Below, piece after piece: positions 17,019 through 29,890 of a DNA stretch of 64,000 bases; position 1 is the stretch's first letter; the number at the start of each line of letters is the position of its first letter. The position numbers and the translations under genes are program-made. Location of the stretch: positions 225,297 to 289,296 of the forward strand of contig NZ_JAMTCN010000005.1 in assembly GCF_024171865.1 (NCBI RefSeq), read 5' to 3'. The notes under the pieces were generated by a model that was not told the origin of the DNA, did no database searches, and saw nothing but the letters and a program-made list of their open reading frames with translations. Source of the DNA: Prauserella aidingensis (GTDB lineage: Bacteria; Actinomycetota; Actinomycetes; Mycobacteriales; Pseudonocardiaceae).

Positions 17019-18232
17019 AGTTCCGCAAACTGCTGTCCGCGGGTGCCGTGGCCGCGATGCTGGCCGTGTCCGGCTGCGGGTTCTCCGGCGTCTACGACCT
17101 GCCGTTGCCGGGCGGTGCCGACCTGGGCGACGATCCGTACCGGGTGAAGGTGCAGTTCCGCGACGTGCTCGACCTGGTCCCACAGTCCGGCGTCAAGGTC
17201 AACGAGGTACCGGTCGGCCGGGTGGAGAAGATCGCGTTGGCCCGCGACGGCTGGACCGCCGAGGTGACGTTGCTGGTCAACGGCGACGTCGAGCTGCCGG
17301 CCAACGCGATCGCGAACCTCCGCCAGTCGAGTCTGCTCGGCGAGAAGTACGTCGAGCTGAGCGAACCCGGCCAGGACCCGGCGGAGGCGGACCTGTCCGA
17401 GGGCGACACGATCCCGGTCGAGCGCACCGACCGCAGCGTCGAGGTCGAGGAAGTGCTCGGCGCGCTGTCGATGCTGCTCAACGGCGGTGGCGTGGAACAG
17501 CTCAACAACATCACCAAGGAACTCAACACGGCGTTGTCGGGCAACGAGCAGGACATCAAGGGCCTGCTGCGCAATGCCGACAAGTTGGTGTCGGCGCTCG
17601 ACGAGCAGTCCGGCAACATCACCAGCGCACTCGACGGCCTGAACCGCCTGTCGATGAGCCTGAAGGGGCAGAAGGACCGCATCGCGGGCGCCATCGACAA
17701 CCTGGGCCCCGGCCTCGAGGTGCTCGAGCAGCAGCGCGGTCAGCTGGTGACGATGCTGCAGGCGCTGAACCGCGTCTCGGGTGTCGCCACGCAGACCATC
17801 AACCGGAGTCAGGAGGACCTGGTCGCAAACCTGAAGGCCCTCATGCCGGTGCTGCGCAAGCTCGGCGAGGCGGGTTCGGACCTGCCGAAGTCGCTCGAAC
17901 TGCTGCTCAGCTATCCGTTCACCGACCAGGCCGTGAAGGGCGCCAAGGGCGACTTCTTCAACCTGTACCTCGACCTGGACCTGGACCTGGAGAACGTGCT
18001 GGCCAACCTCGGCCGCAGCAGGCAGAACCCGATCCAGGACCTGCCTGGCCTGGGCGAGTTGACGTCGCCGCGCGAGGGGACGGGTGACAATCCGCCGCCG
18101 CTGCCGCTGGGCGTGGCGTCCCAGCAGTCGTCCGGGCAACAGCAGCAGTCCGGCGGGCAGGACGAGCCGGCGCCGCAGGAGTCGTCGGGCGTCGAGGGGA
18201 TCTTCGACACCCTGTCAGGGGGCGGTAGCTGA
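17015..18232 (+). CDS. mceE: MCE family lipoprotein, fifth of six (MceE/LprK type)
   Basis: A 405-aa MCE protein and the only one of the six with a lipobox: AVSGC with the lipidated Cys21 after a basic n-region (KFRKLL) and hydrophobic core. It is therefore predicted to be a lipoprotein, as MceE usually is. The MCE domain (YRVKVQFRDVLDLVP to LGEKYVELSEPG) lies at about 45-125, helical tail to about 350, then a Gln/Ser/Pro-rich end. The start is GTG in the GTGA overlap with mceD. Confidence 0.9.
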   Translation: MKFRKLLSAGAVAAMLAVSGCGFSGVYDLPLPGGADLGDDPYRVKVQFRDVLDLVPQSGVKVNEVPVGRVEKIALARDGWTAEVTLLVNGDVELPANAIANLRQSSLLGEKYVELSEPGQDPAEADLSEGDTIPVERTDRSVEVEEVLGALSMLLNGGGVEQLNNITKELNTALSGNEQDIKGLLRNADKLVSALDEQSGNITSALDGLNRLSMSLKGQKDRIAGAIDNLGPGLEVLEQQRGQLVTMLQALNRVSGVATQTINRSQEDLVANLKALMPVLRKLGEAGSDLPKSLELLLSYPFTDQAVKGAKGDFFNLYLDLDLDLENVLANLGRSRQNPIQDLPGLGELTSPREGTGDNPPPLPLGVASQQSSGQQQQSGGQDEPAPQESSGVEGIFDTLSGGGS

Positions 18233-19494
18233 TGCTGTTGCGCAAGACCAAGATCCAGCTCGTCGTGTTCGCGATCATGTCGGTGGTCGCGGTGGTGTAC
18301 GCGCTCGTGCGGTTCACCGACGTCGAGGAGGCGTTCGGCCAGGGCGGCTACAGCGTGAAGCTGCAACTCACCGAATCCGGCGGCATCTTCGAGGGCGCCG
18401 AGGTGACCTACCGCGGGTACAACATCGGCACCGTCGGCCCGCTGAGCCTCACCGAGGACGGCACCCAGGCCGAACTCGACATCGAACCCGGCATGCCGCC
18501 CGTGCCCGCCGACCTGAAGGCCGTCGTGGCCAACCGGTCCGCGGTCGGTGAGCAGTACGTCGATCTGCGGCCGCAGAGCTCCGGCGGGCCGTTCCTCGAG
18601 GCGGGGTCGGTCATCGACTCGCGCAACACGAAGACCCCCGTGCCCACCGAGAAGCTGATCGGCGATCTGTCCTCACTGGCCAGGTCGGTGCCGACCGATT
18701 CGCTGCGCACCGTCGTCGACGAGTCCTACGACGCGTTCAACGGCACCGGCCGCGACCTGCAGCAGCTGATGGACACCACGCAGGAGTTCACGGAGGTCGC
18801 CTCCGAGCACCTGCCGCAGACGGTGGAGCTGCTCGACTCCGGAACGACCGTGCTGCGCACCCAGAACGAGCTGACCGGGTCGATGCGCTCGTTCAGCCGC
18901 GACCTGCGTGACCTGTCGCAGACGCTGAAGGACTCGGACGCCGACATCCGCAACCTCGTCGACGTCGCCCCGCAGGTCGGCGACCAGGTGCAGCAGGTAC
19001 TCGCGGAGACGGGCCCCGGCCTGTCGGCGCTCACCGCGAACCTGCTGACGACGTCGAATCTGCTGGTCACACGGCAGGACGGGCTGGAGATGATGTTCAT
19101 CGCCTACCCGATGGTGAGTGGCGGTGCGTTCTCCGTCGCACCCGGCGACGGCACCGCCCACCTCGGCCTGGCGCTGAACATGTTCAACCCGCCGTCGTGC
19201 ACCAAGGGATACCGTTCGCCCGACGAGTACCGTCCGGGCAACGACACCTCGGACCGGCCTCCCAAGGAGGACGCGTACTGCGCCGAACCGGTCGGCAGCC
19301 CGATCAGCGTGCGCGGTTCGCAGAACGCGCCGTACAACGGCGTCCCGGTGAAGCCCACCGAGCAGCAGGTCGAGCAGAACTCGACGCGGGACGAGGAGGA
19401 GCTGGCGTCGTTGGCCGGCACTCCCGGTGTGGCGAGCAGCCCGGGGCTCGACATCACGAGCCTCGACCAGCTCGCAGGACTGGCCCGGCCGTGA
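18232..19494 (+). CDS. mceF: MCE family protein, sixth of six (MceF)
   Basis: A 420-aa MCE protein closing the A-F set. Anchor helix at residues 8-27, MCE domain YSVKLQLTESGGIFEGAEV to VGEQYVDLRP, a long helical segment to about residue 280, then a region with two cysteines (PSCTKGY and DAYCAEP) typical of the MceF C-terminus. The ATG overlaps the mceE stop by one base. Together MceA-F plus YrbEA/B and MceG make a complete importer; substrate class (sterol, fatty acid or phospholipid) cannot be told from sequence. Confidence 0.9.
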   Translation: MLLRKTKIQLVVFAIMSVVAVVYALVRFTDVEEAFGQGGYSVKLQLTESGGIFEGAEVTYRGYNIGTVGPLSLTEDGTQAELDIEPGMPPVPADLKAVVANRSAVGEQYVDLRPQSSGGPFLEAGSVIDSRNTKTPVPTEKLIGDLSSLARSVPTDSLRTVVDESYDAFNGTGRDLQQLMDTTQEFTEVASEHLPQTVELLDSGTTVLRTQNELTGSMRSFSRDLRDLSQTLKDSDADIRNLVDVAPQVGDQVQQVLAETGPGLSALTANLLTTSNLLVTRQDGLEMMFIAYPMVSGGAFSVAPGDGTAHLGLALNMFNPPSCTKGYRSPDEYRPGNDTSDRPPKEDAYCAEPVGSPISVRGSQNAPYNGVPVKPTEQQVEQNSTRDEEELASLAGTPGVASSPGLDITSLDQLAGLARP

Positions 19495-19567
19495 CCCACG
19501 TCGGGCGAGGTGATGCCGCCCCGGTGACACACAGCAAGCTGACACGACCGCAATACCCTGGAGCGTT

Positions 19568-20401
19568 ATGAGTTCGGACGAGCCGGAGAAGGCCCGCGCC
19601 ACCGGCGAGGCGGAAGACGGCACCGGCGCGGCCGGCACCGGCGTTCCGGGAACCGCGGACACGGAGGACACGGCCACGGCCGACGTCGGGACGGCCGATG
19701 TGGAGGCGGCCGGTGTGGACGTGGCGGAGTCGCCGGACGCGGACTCGGCGTCGGACGGCACCGAGTCCGCCGACGCCGCGTCTGACACGGACGCCACCGG
19801 CACGGACGCCGATGACGGGACGGCCGAACCGGGTGCCGACGACTCCGACGACGACAGCACCGACGGGGAACGGCGATCGGGACCGCCGCGCTGGGCGCTG
19901 CTGGGTGCGGCCGCGTTCGCCACGGCGGCGTTCGTCGTCGCCGCGGTGTTCGGCGTGTGGTGGCTGGTGAGCGCCACCGGGGACGATGCCGAGATCGCCG
20001 CGGAGCGGCAGGACGTCACGCGGGTCGCGGGCCAGGCCGTGACGGCGTTCACCGAACTCGACCACACGAAGCTGGACGAGTACTTCAGCAGGCAGAAGGA
20101 GCTCGCCACCGGCGAGCTGGCGAACCAGATCTCGCAGGCCGAGAAGACCTACCGCGAGGCGATCACCAAGGCGAAGTCCAAGGTGACGACCACCGTGCAC
20201 GACGTCGCCGTCAGCGAGCTGAACGATCGTGAGGGCAAGGCCAGCGCGATCGTCGCGGCGAGTGCCGACATCAAGCGCGGCCAGCAGCAGGGCATGAAGA
20301 CCATGCGCCTCGAGGTGCAGCTCACGCGGGACGGCGAGGACGGCCCGTGGAAGGTGTCGCAGATCGGCGACGTGCCCGTCACCGGCGGCGGGCAGCAGTA
20401 G
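19568..20401 (+). CDS. Mce-associated membrane protein 1 (acidic N-terminus)
   Basis: A 277-aa protein of the Mce-associated (Mas/Mam) type. The first 105 residues are an extremely acidic Ala/Asp/Glu/Thr low-complexity cytoplasmic segment. A single transmembrane helix follows (WALLGAAAFATAAFVVAAVFGVWWL region, about 108-133), then a roughly 140-residue extracellular domain with alpha/beta pattern resembling the NTF2-like fold of Mas proteins, which stabilise Mce complexes. It begins 73 bases after mceF, so it probably remains in the operon. Confidence 0.8.
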   Translation: MSSDEPEKARATGEAEDGTGAAGTGVPGTADTEDTATADVGTADVEAAGVDVAESPDADSASDGTESADAASDTDATGTDADDGTAEPGADDSDDDSTDGERRSGPPRWALLGAAAFATAAFVVAAVFGVWWLVSATGDDAEIAAERQDVTRVAGQAVTAFTELDHTKLDEYFSRQKELATGELANQISQAEKTYREAITKAKSKVTTTVHDVAVSELNDREGKASAIVAASADIKRGQQQGMKTMRLEVQLTRDGEDGPWKVSQIGDVPVTGGGQQ

Positions 20402-20472
20402 CGCACCCGTAGCGCACCCTGAACCCGCGCAGCGCCCACGAACCGCGCAGCAGCTCAGAACGGAGTCCCACC

Positions 20473-21708
20473 GTGCCACCGAACCGTCGCAAGCCCACCC
20501 CGCAGCCGCGCCCGACGCCGACGCGTCGTCCCAAGGTCGCGGGCCTGCGCAAGCCGGGTTCCGCCGAGGACGTGGAGCCGACCGAGTCGGCGCAGGACGC
20601 CGAGTCGGTCGAGCCTGCCCGGCCGACCGGGTCCGCCGAGGCGTCCGCCGCCGATACGGACGCCGCGGGGCGCGTGTCGGACCGCGGCGGGGCGGCGGCG
20701 TCCGAACCCGAGGACGAGACGGGCACGATCGGCGACCGCGAGCACGACGGCACCGAACACGACGGCACCGAACACGACGGCACCGAACACGACGGCACCG
20801 AGTACGACGGCACCGACGAGGCCGACGAGGCCGACGACACCGACGGCACCGATGCGGACGACGGCGCCGACGCCGCGGAGTCGGCGCCGCGCCCGGGACC
20901 GCGGCGCAAGGCGAAGGACGGCGGCAGGGCCAAGCCTGCCAGCCTCGACGAGGCCGAGACGCTCGACGCCGAGGAACCGGGAACGCCTGCGGTCGCGGTG
21001 CGCACACTCGGCGGCAGCGGCAAGACCCGCAGGAAGCCGGGCTACGTCGCGCTCGCGGCGCTGCTCGTCGTGGGCCTGGTTCTGGCGGGCGCCGCGGTGT
21101 TCTTCCAGCTCAAGGGCAGCGAGGCGCGCGCGGCGACGTCGAACTCCGCGCTGGTCGACGGTCCGGCCACGAGCGAGGTCAAGGAGGCCATGGAGAAGGC
21201 GGCCGAGCGGCTGTTCTCCATCGACCACAACAACCTCGGCAAGACGGAGAAGGCGGCGAACGAGCTGTTCGCCGGTGGCGAGGTGAAGCAGAAGTACGAC
21301 GCGCTCATGGGCGAGATCAAGCGGCTCGCCCCGGACCAGAAGATCGTCGTGACGGTGCACGCGACGCGCAGCGCGGTGGTCAACCTCGACGGCGACCGTG
21401 CTCGCGTCATGGTGTTCATCGACCAGGCGGCCACGCGGCCGCAGGACGAACAGCCTGCCGTCGGCGGCGCCGCGATGTGGCTGGAGACACAGAAGCAGGG
21501 CGACGCGTGGAAGGTGACGAACCTCGACACCTACGCCGCGCAGCAGCCCGCGCCTGCACCCGGCCAGTCGCAGGACCCGTCCGGTGCGCCGCTGCCCGGC
21601 GACGGTCAGCAGGGCGGCCAGCAGGGCGGTCAGAACAGTGGCCAGAACGGCGGCCAACAGGGTGGCCAACAGGGTGGACAGAACGGTGGTGACCAGGGCG
21701 GGAACTGA
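20473..21708 (+). CDS. Mce-associated membrane protein 2 (acidic, tandem repeats)
   Basis: A 411-aa paralogue of the preceding gene. A basic start (PPNRRKPTPQPRPTPTRRPK) leads into about 150 acidic residues including five tandem EHDGT repeats, then a transmembrane helix (about 196-215), an NTF2-like extracellular domain, and a Gln/Gly-rich tail built from QQGG/QNGG repeats. Starts at GTG 20473. Both flanking low-complexity parts are likely disordered. It ends the mce operon; no strong hairpin is visible right after it. Confidence 0.8.
   Translation: MPPNRRKPTPQPRPTPTRRPKVAGLRKPGSAEDVEPTESAQDAESVEPARPTGSAEASAADTDAAGRVSDRGGAAASEPEDETGTIGDREHDGTEHDGTEHDGTEHDGTEYDGTDEADEADDTDGTDADDGADAAESAPRPGPRRKAKDGGRAKPASLDEAETLDAEEPGTPAVAVRTLGGSGKTRRKPGYVALAALLVVGLVLAGAAVFFQLKGSEARAATSNSALVDGPATSEVKEAMEKAAERLFSIDHNNLGKTEKAANELFAGGEVKQKYDALMGEIKRLAPDQKIVVTVHATRSAVVNLDGDRARVMVFIDQAATRPQDEQPAVGGAAMWLETQKQGDAWKVTNLDTYAAQQPAPAPGQSQDPSGAPLPGDGQQGGQQGGQNSGQNGGQQGGQQGGQNGGDQGGN
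20740..20814 (+). repeat. Five 15-bp tandem repeats coding EHDGT
   Basis: Units of GA(A/G)CACGACGGCACC at 20740, 20755, 20770, 20785 and 20800 (last unit with TAC). Units 2-4 are identical at the DNA level, which points to recent slippage or recombination. Confidence 0.9.
21607..21702 (+). repeat. Gln/Gly-rich codon repeats in Mce-associated protein 2
   Basis: A run of CAG/CAA-CAG-GGC-GGC style 12-base units (QQGG, QNGG, QNSG) ends the gene. The units vary in third bases, so they are older than the EHDGT array. Confidence 0.7.
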
Positions 21709-22093
21709 CACGGATCGCCCGGGCGGCCCGGCTGCCACACCGGTGGCCGGGCTGTCCAGAGCCGGGCGTACGTGATCTATTTCGTACTCCTCCGCCCGGC
21801 GCATCCGGCGTGTGAATGCTTGACTCAGCGCTCACGGGGGTTCACGCTTACAGGCAATGGCGAGCCTTGCGGGAGGCGAGCCGGAGACGAGCGAACGAGG
21901 CTGGGCCCCACGTCTTGGGCGTGCCCCCTCGACAAGCCGCCGTCTTCGGGGCTAGACTGCTCCTTTGCGCTGCCCACTTTCATGCTGCCCATTCGTGGTA
22001 GCTAGGATGGTCGGCACTACCGCACCCTTGACAGTTCGTGTTGCTCGTCGCTACGCGGCTGCTCAACCGCTTATGTCCCCGGAAGGACGCATC
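21709..22093. other. rpoB upstream region and leader
   Basis: About 385 bases without a gene. Notable are the promoter at 21929-21958, a TTGACT at 21820-21825 and a TTGACA at 22028-22033 without good -10 partners, and a leader of about 130 bases. An in-frame ATG at 22073 and an earlier one at 21965 precede the rpoB start but lack ribosome binding sites. Confidence 0.5.
21929..21958 (+). promoter_or_regulatory. Candidate rpoBC promoter
   Basis: TCGACA (21929-21934), 18-base spacer, TAGACT (21953-21958). Both hexamers are close to the actinobacterial housekeeping consensus and lie about 130 bases before the rpoB start, a typical leader length for this gene. Confidence 0.55.
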
Positions 22094-25000
22094 TTGGCAG
22101 TCTCTCCCGCGAATCAGGCCACTGCTGCGACCACCTCGACGCGCTCGTCAACGGGAATTCCAGGAGCACCGAAGCGGGTCTCATTCGCGAAGATCCGTGA
22201 ACCGCTGGCTACTCCTGACCTGCTCGACGTGCAGATCCGGTCTTTCGAATGGTTCACCGGTTCCGAGGCATGGTTCGAACGCGCCGTCAACGACGGCGAG
22301 GAGAACCCGCTCGGTGGCCTCGCAGAAGTTCTGGGCGAGATCTCGCCCATCGAGGACTTCTCCGGTTCGATGTCCCTCTCCTTCTCCGACCCGCGCTTCG
22401 ACGAGGTGAAGGCCTCGGTCGAGGAGTGCAAGGACAAGGACATGACGTACGCGGCGCCGCTGTTCGTCACCGCCGAGTTCGTCAACAACAACACCGGCGA
22501 GATCAAGAGCCAGACGGTCTTCATGGGCGACTTCCCCGTGATGACCGACAAGGGCACGTTCATCATCAACGGCACCGAGCGTGTCGTCGTCTCGCAGCTC
22601 GTCCGGTCGCCCGGCGTCTACTTCGACCAGGCGATCGACAAGTCGACGGACAAGGACGTCTTCAGCGTCAAGATCATTCCGAGCCGTGGTGCGTGGCTCG
22701 AGTTCGACGTCGACAAGCGCGACACCGTCGGTGTGCGCATCGACCGCAAGCGCCGCCAGCCGGTCACCGTCCTGCTGAAGGCCCTCGGCTGGACGACCGA
22801 GCAGATCCGCGAGCGTTTCTCGTTCTCCGAGACGCTGCTCGCGACGCTCGAGAAGGACTCGACGGCCGGCACCGACGAGGCGCTGCTCGACATCTACCGC
22901 AAGCTGCGCCCCGGTGAGCCGCCGACCAAGGAGAGCGCGCAGACGCTCCTGGAGAACCTGTTCTTCAAGGACAAGCGCTACGACCTCGCCAAGGTCGGCC
23001 GGTACAAGATCAACAAGAAGCTCGGCATCAACCTGCCGTACGAGACCGGCACGCTGACCGAGGAAGACATCGTCACGACCATCGAGTACCTCGTCCGCCT
23101 GCACGCGGGCGAGGAGACGATGCAGCCGGGCGAGACCGAGGTGCCCGTCGAGACCGACGACATCGACCACTTCGGCAACCGTCGCCTGCGCACGGTCGGC
23201 GAGCTGATCCAGAACCAGATCCGCGTGGGCCTGTCCCGCATGGAACGCGTGGTCCGCGAGCGGATGACCACCCAGGACGTCGAGGCCATCACGCCGCAGA
23301 CGCTGATCAACATCCGCCCGGTCGTCGCCGCGATCCGCGAGTTCTTCGGTACCTCGCAGCTGTCGCAGTTCATGGACCAGAACAACCCGCTGTCGGGCCT
23401 GACCCACAAGCGCCGTCTCTCGGCGCTGGGCCCGGGCGGTCTGTCCCGTGAGCGCGCGGGCATGGACGTGCGAGACGTCCACCCCAGCCACTACGGCCGC
23501 ATGTGCCCGATCGAGACCCCTGAGGGCCCGAACATCGGCCTGATCGGTTCGCTGTGCTCCTACGGGCGCGTCAACCCGTTCGGCTTCATCGAGACGCCGT
23601 ACCGGAAGGTCGTCGACGGCCGGGTCACCGACGAGGTGCACTACCTGACCGCCGACGAGGAGGACCGTTACGTCAAGGCGCAGGCCAACGCGCCGCTGAA
23701 CGAGGACGGCACGTTCGCCGAGGAAGGCGTCCTGGGTCGCCGTAAGGGTGGCGAGGTCGAGCTGATCGACCCGCAGGACATCGACTACATGGACGTGTCG
23801 CCGCGGCAGATGGTCTCCGTCGCGACCGGCATGATCCCGTTCCTCGAGCACGACGACGCCAACCGTGCGCTCATGGGCGCCAACATGCAGCGGCAGGCGG
23901 TGCCGCTGCTGCAGGCCTCGTCGCCGCTGGTCGGCACGGGTGTCGAGCTCACCGCTGCCGTCGACGCCGGTGACGTGGTCGTCGCCGAGCAGGCCGGCGT
24001 GGTCGAGGAACTGTCCGCGGACATGATCACCGTCATGCACGACGACGGGACGCGGAAGACCTACGGGCTCTACAAGTTCCGCCGCACCAACGCGGGCACG
24101 TGCTTCAACCACCGCCCGGTGGTCACCGAGGGCGACCGCGTCGAGCAGGGCCAGGTGCTGGCCGACGGCCCGTCCACCGAGGACGGCGAGATGGCGCTCG
24201 GCAAGAACCTGCTCGTGGCGGTCATGCCGTGGGAGGGCCACAACTACGAGGACGCCATCGTCATCTCGCAGCGGCTGGTCCAGGACGACGTGCTCACCTC
24301 GATCCACATCGAGGAGCACGAGATCGACGCCCGCGACACCAAGCTCGGTGCCGAGGAGATCACCCGGGACATCCCGAACGTCTCCGAGGACGTGCTGGCC
24401 GACCTCGACGAGCGCGGCATCATCCGCATCGGTGCCGAGGTCCGTGACGGCGACATCCTGGTCGGCAAGGTCACGCCGAAGGGCGAGACGGAGCTGACGC
24501 CGGAGGAGCGCCTGCTGCGCGCCATCTTCGGCGAGAAGGCCCGCGAGGTGCGCGACACCTCGCTGAAGGTGCCGCACGGCGAGACCGGCAAGGTCATCGG
24601 CATCCGCGTGTTCTCCCGCGAGGAGGACGACGAGCTGCCCCCGGGCGTCAACGAGCTCGTCCGCGTGTACGTGGCGAAGAAGTCGAAGGTCCAGGACGGC
24701 GACAAGCTCGCGGGCCGGCACGGCAACAAGGGCGTCGTCGGCAAGATCCTGCCGACCGAGGACATGCCGTTCCTCCCGGACGGCACCCCGGTCGACGTCG
24801 TGCTGAACACGCACGGTGTGCCGCGTCGTATGAACATCGGGCAGATCCTCGAACTGCACCTCGGCTGGCTGGCCTCACAGGGCTGGAAGGTCGAGGGCTC
24901 CCCGGAGTGGGCGCAGCAGCTGCCCGAGGACCTGCTGGACGTCGAGCCGGGCACCAACACCGCGACGCCGGTGTTCGACGGTGCGCGGGAGGCCGAGCTG

Positions 25001-25588
25001 ATGGGCCTGCTGTCGTCGACCAAGCCGAACCGCGACGGCGAGCGCATGGTCGGCGAGGACGGCAAGGCCACGCTGCTGGACGGCCGTTCCGGCGAGCCGT
25101 ACCCGTACCCGGTGGCCGTCGGCTACATGTACATGCTGAAGCTGCACCACATGGTGGACGACAAGATCCACGCGCGGTCGACGGGTCCGTACTCGATGAT
25201 CACGCAGCAGCCGCTCGGTGGTAAGGCACAGTTCGGTGGCCAGCGCTTCGGTGAGATGGAGTGCTGGGCGATGCAGGCCTACGGCGCGGCGTACACGCTG
25301 CAGGAGCTGCTCACCATCAAGTCCGACGACGTGCTCGGCCGCGTGAAGGTCTACGAGGCCGTCGTCAAGGGCGAGAACATGCCGTCCCCGGGCATCCCGG
25401 AGTCCTTCAAGGTGTTGCTGAAGGAGCTCCAGTCGCTGTGCCTGAACGTCGAGGTGCTCTCCAGCGACGGTGCCGCCATCGAGATGCGCGACTCCGACGA
25501 CGAGGACCTCGAGCGCGCCGCGGCGAACCTCGGCATCAACCTGTCCCGCAACGAGTCGCCGTCCGCCGACGAGATCGTCCAGGGTTAA
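22094..25588 (+). CDS. rpoB: DNA-directed RNA polymerase subunit beta
   Basis: A 1164-aa beta subunit. TTG 22094 is chosen because GGAAGGA lies 7 bases upstream and related actinobacteria also use TTG here; ATG 22073 would overlap that binding site. The rifampicin region is intact and wild-type: Asp428, His438 and Ser443 correspond to E. coli 516, 526 and 531 within [20 protein letters not shown]. The C-terminal region has [14 protein letters not shown] and [18 protein letters not shown], the active-site and beta-prime contacts. It is co-transcribed with rpoC. Confidence 0.97.
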   Translation: MAVSPANQATAATTSTRSSTGIPGAPKRVSFAKIREPLATPDLLDVQIRSFEWFTGSEAWFERAVNDGEENPLGGLAEVLGEISPIEDFSGSMSLSFSDPRFDEVKASVEECKDKDMTYAAPLFVTAEFVNNNTGEIKSQTVFMGDFPVMTDKGTFIINGTERVVVSQLVRSPGVYFDQAIDKSTDKDVFSVKIIPSRGAWLEFDVDKRDTVGVRIDRKRRQPVTVLLKALGWTTEQIRERFSFSETLLATLEKDSTAGTDEALLDIYRKLRPGEPPTKESAQTLLENLFFKDKRYDLAKVGRYKINKKLGINLPYETGTLTEEDIVTTIEYLVRLHAGEETMQPGETEVPVETDDIDHFGNRRLRTVGELIQNQIRVGLSRMERVVRERMTTQDVEAITPQTLINIRPVVAAIREFFGTSQLSQFMDQNNPLSGLTHKRRLSALGPGGLSRERAGMDVRDVHPSHYGRMCPIETPEGPNIGLIGSLCSYGRVNPFGFIETPYRKVVDGRVTDEVHYLTADEEDRYVKAQANAPLNEDGTFAEEGVLGRRKGGEVELIDPQDIDYMDVSPRQMVSVATGMIPFLEHDDANRALMGANMQRQAVPLLQASSPLVGTGVELTAAVDAGDVVVAEQAGVVEELSADMITVMHDDGTRKTYGLYKFRRTNAGTCFNHRPVVTEGDRVEQGQVLADGPSTEDGEMALGKNLLVAVMPWEGHNYEDAIVISQRLVQDDVLTSIHIEEHEIDARDTKLGAEEITRDIPNVSEDVLADLDERGIIRIGAEVRDGDILVGKVTPKGETELTPEERLLRAIFGEKAREVRDTSLKVPHGETGKVIGIRVFSREEDDELPPGVNELVRVYVAKKSKVQDGDKLAGRHGNKGVVGKILPTEDMPFLPDGTPVDVVLNTHGVPRRMNIGQILELHLGWLASQGWKVEGSPEWAQQLPEDLLDVEPGTNTATPVFDGAREAELMGLLSSTKPNRDGERMVGEDGKATLLDGRSGEPYPYPVAVGYMYMLKLHHMVDDKIHARSTGPYSMITQQPLGGKAQFGGQRFGEMECWAMQAYGAAYTLQELLTIKSDDVLGRVKVYEAVVKGENMPSPGIPESFKVLLKELQSLCLNVEVLSSDGAAIEMRDSDDEDLERAAANLGINLSRNESPSADEIVQG

Positions 25589-25599
25589 CGGCCCGCCAT

Positions 25600-25638
25600 G
25601 GCCGCGGGGCGGTTCCATTGCGGATCCGCCCCGTGGCC
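25600..25638 (+). other. Hairpin between rpoB and rpoC
   Basis: GGCCGCGGGGCGG (25600-25612) pairs with 25626-25638 with one G-U pair, extended by TCC/GGA inside the loop. There is no U-tract, so it is more likely an RNA-processing or attenuation element than a full terminator. Confidence 0.5.
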
Positions 25639-25703
25639 GGCCAAAGGAAAGCCATGTGTCGTAACACTTTCTTCGTATTGCAACGTTCCGGAGGGGCGGA
25701 CTA

Positions 25704-29615
<3,912 letters not shown>

Positions 29616-29626
29616 GCAGTAACGGG

Positions 29627-29664
29627 AACGGCCCTCGGTCCACATCGGACCGAGGGCCGTTTTC
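29627..29664 (+). terminator. Intrinsic terminator of rpoBC
   Basis: AACGGCCCTCGGTCC (29627-29641) pairs perfectly with 29647-29661 around a 5-base loop and runs into TTTT. It begins 12 bases after the rpoC stop. Confidence 0.9.
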
Positions 29665-29834
29665 GTGTTCGGGGGTGTTTCCGCTTCGTTGCCGCGGGGG
29701 TGGCCGACGCGGGAGTCGCCGGCGCGGGATTCACCGGCGCGTCGGGCGTGGCCGAGCGGTTCATGGCGACGCCAGGCCGGAGCGCGACGGCGCTGCTCGG
29801 CACCGGTGCGACGTTGTTGCAGGTAGGGAAGTGG

Positions 29835-29873
29835 CGCGGCGGCGGCCCGGGACGTGCCCGCACCGCCGCCGCG
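29835..29873 (-). terminator. Terminator-like hairpin after the secretion cassette
   Basis: CGCGGCGGCGG (29835-29845) pairs with CCGCCGCCGCG (29863-29873), with an inner CGGG/CCCG extension. It lies 18 bases beyond the stop of the last cassette gene on the minus strand. No U-tract. Confidence 0.55.
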
Positions 29874-29890
29874 GAATCACACCGGTCGGC

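Noticed and set aside
22028..22056. TTGACA at 22028 as a second rpoB promoter
   Set aside because: The sequence 17 bases downstream (CTACGC) is a poor -10, and initiation there would leave a leader of only about 30 bases; possible but unsupported.
22073..22093. ATG 22073 as the rpoB start
   Set aside because: The GGAAGGA ribosome binding site lies just after it and serves TTG 22094, the start used by related rpoB genes.
22181..24859. Long antisense open frame (892 codons) opposite rpoB
   Set aside because: It mirrors the codon bias of rpoB; no ribosome binding site, no recognisable domain, and the sense strand is a complete RpoB.
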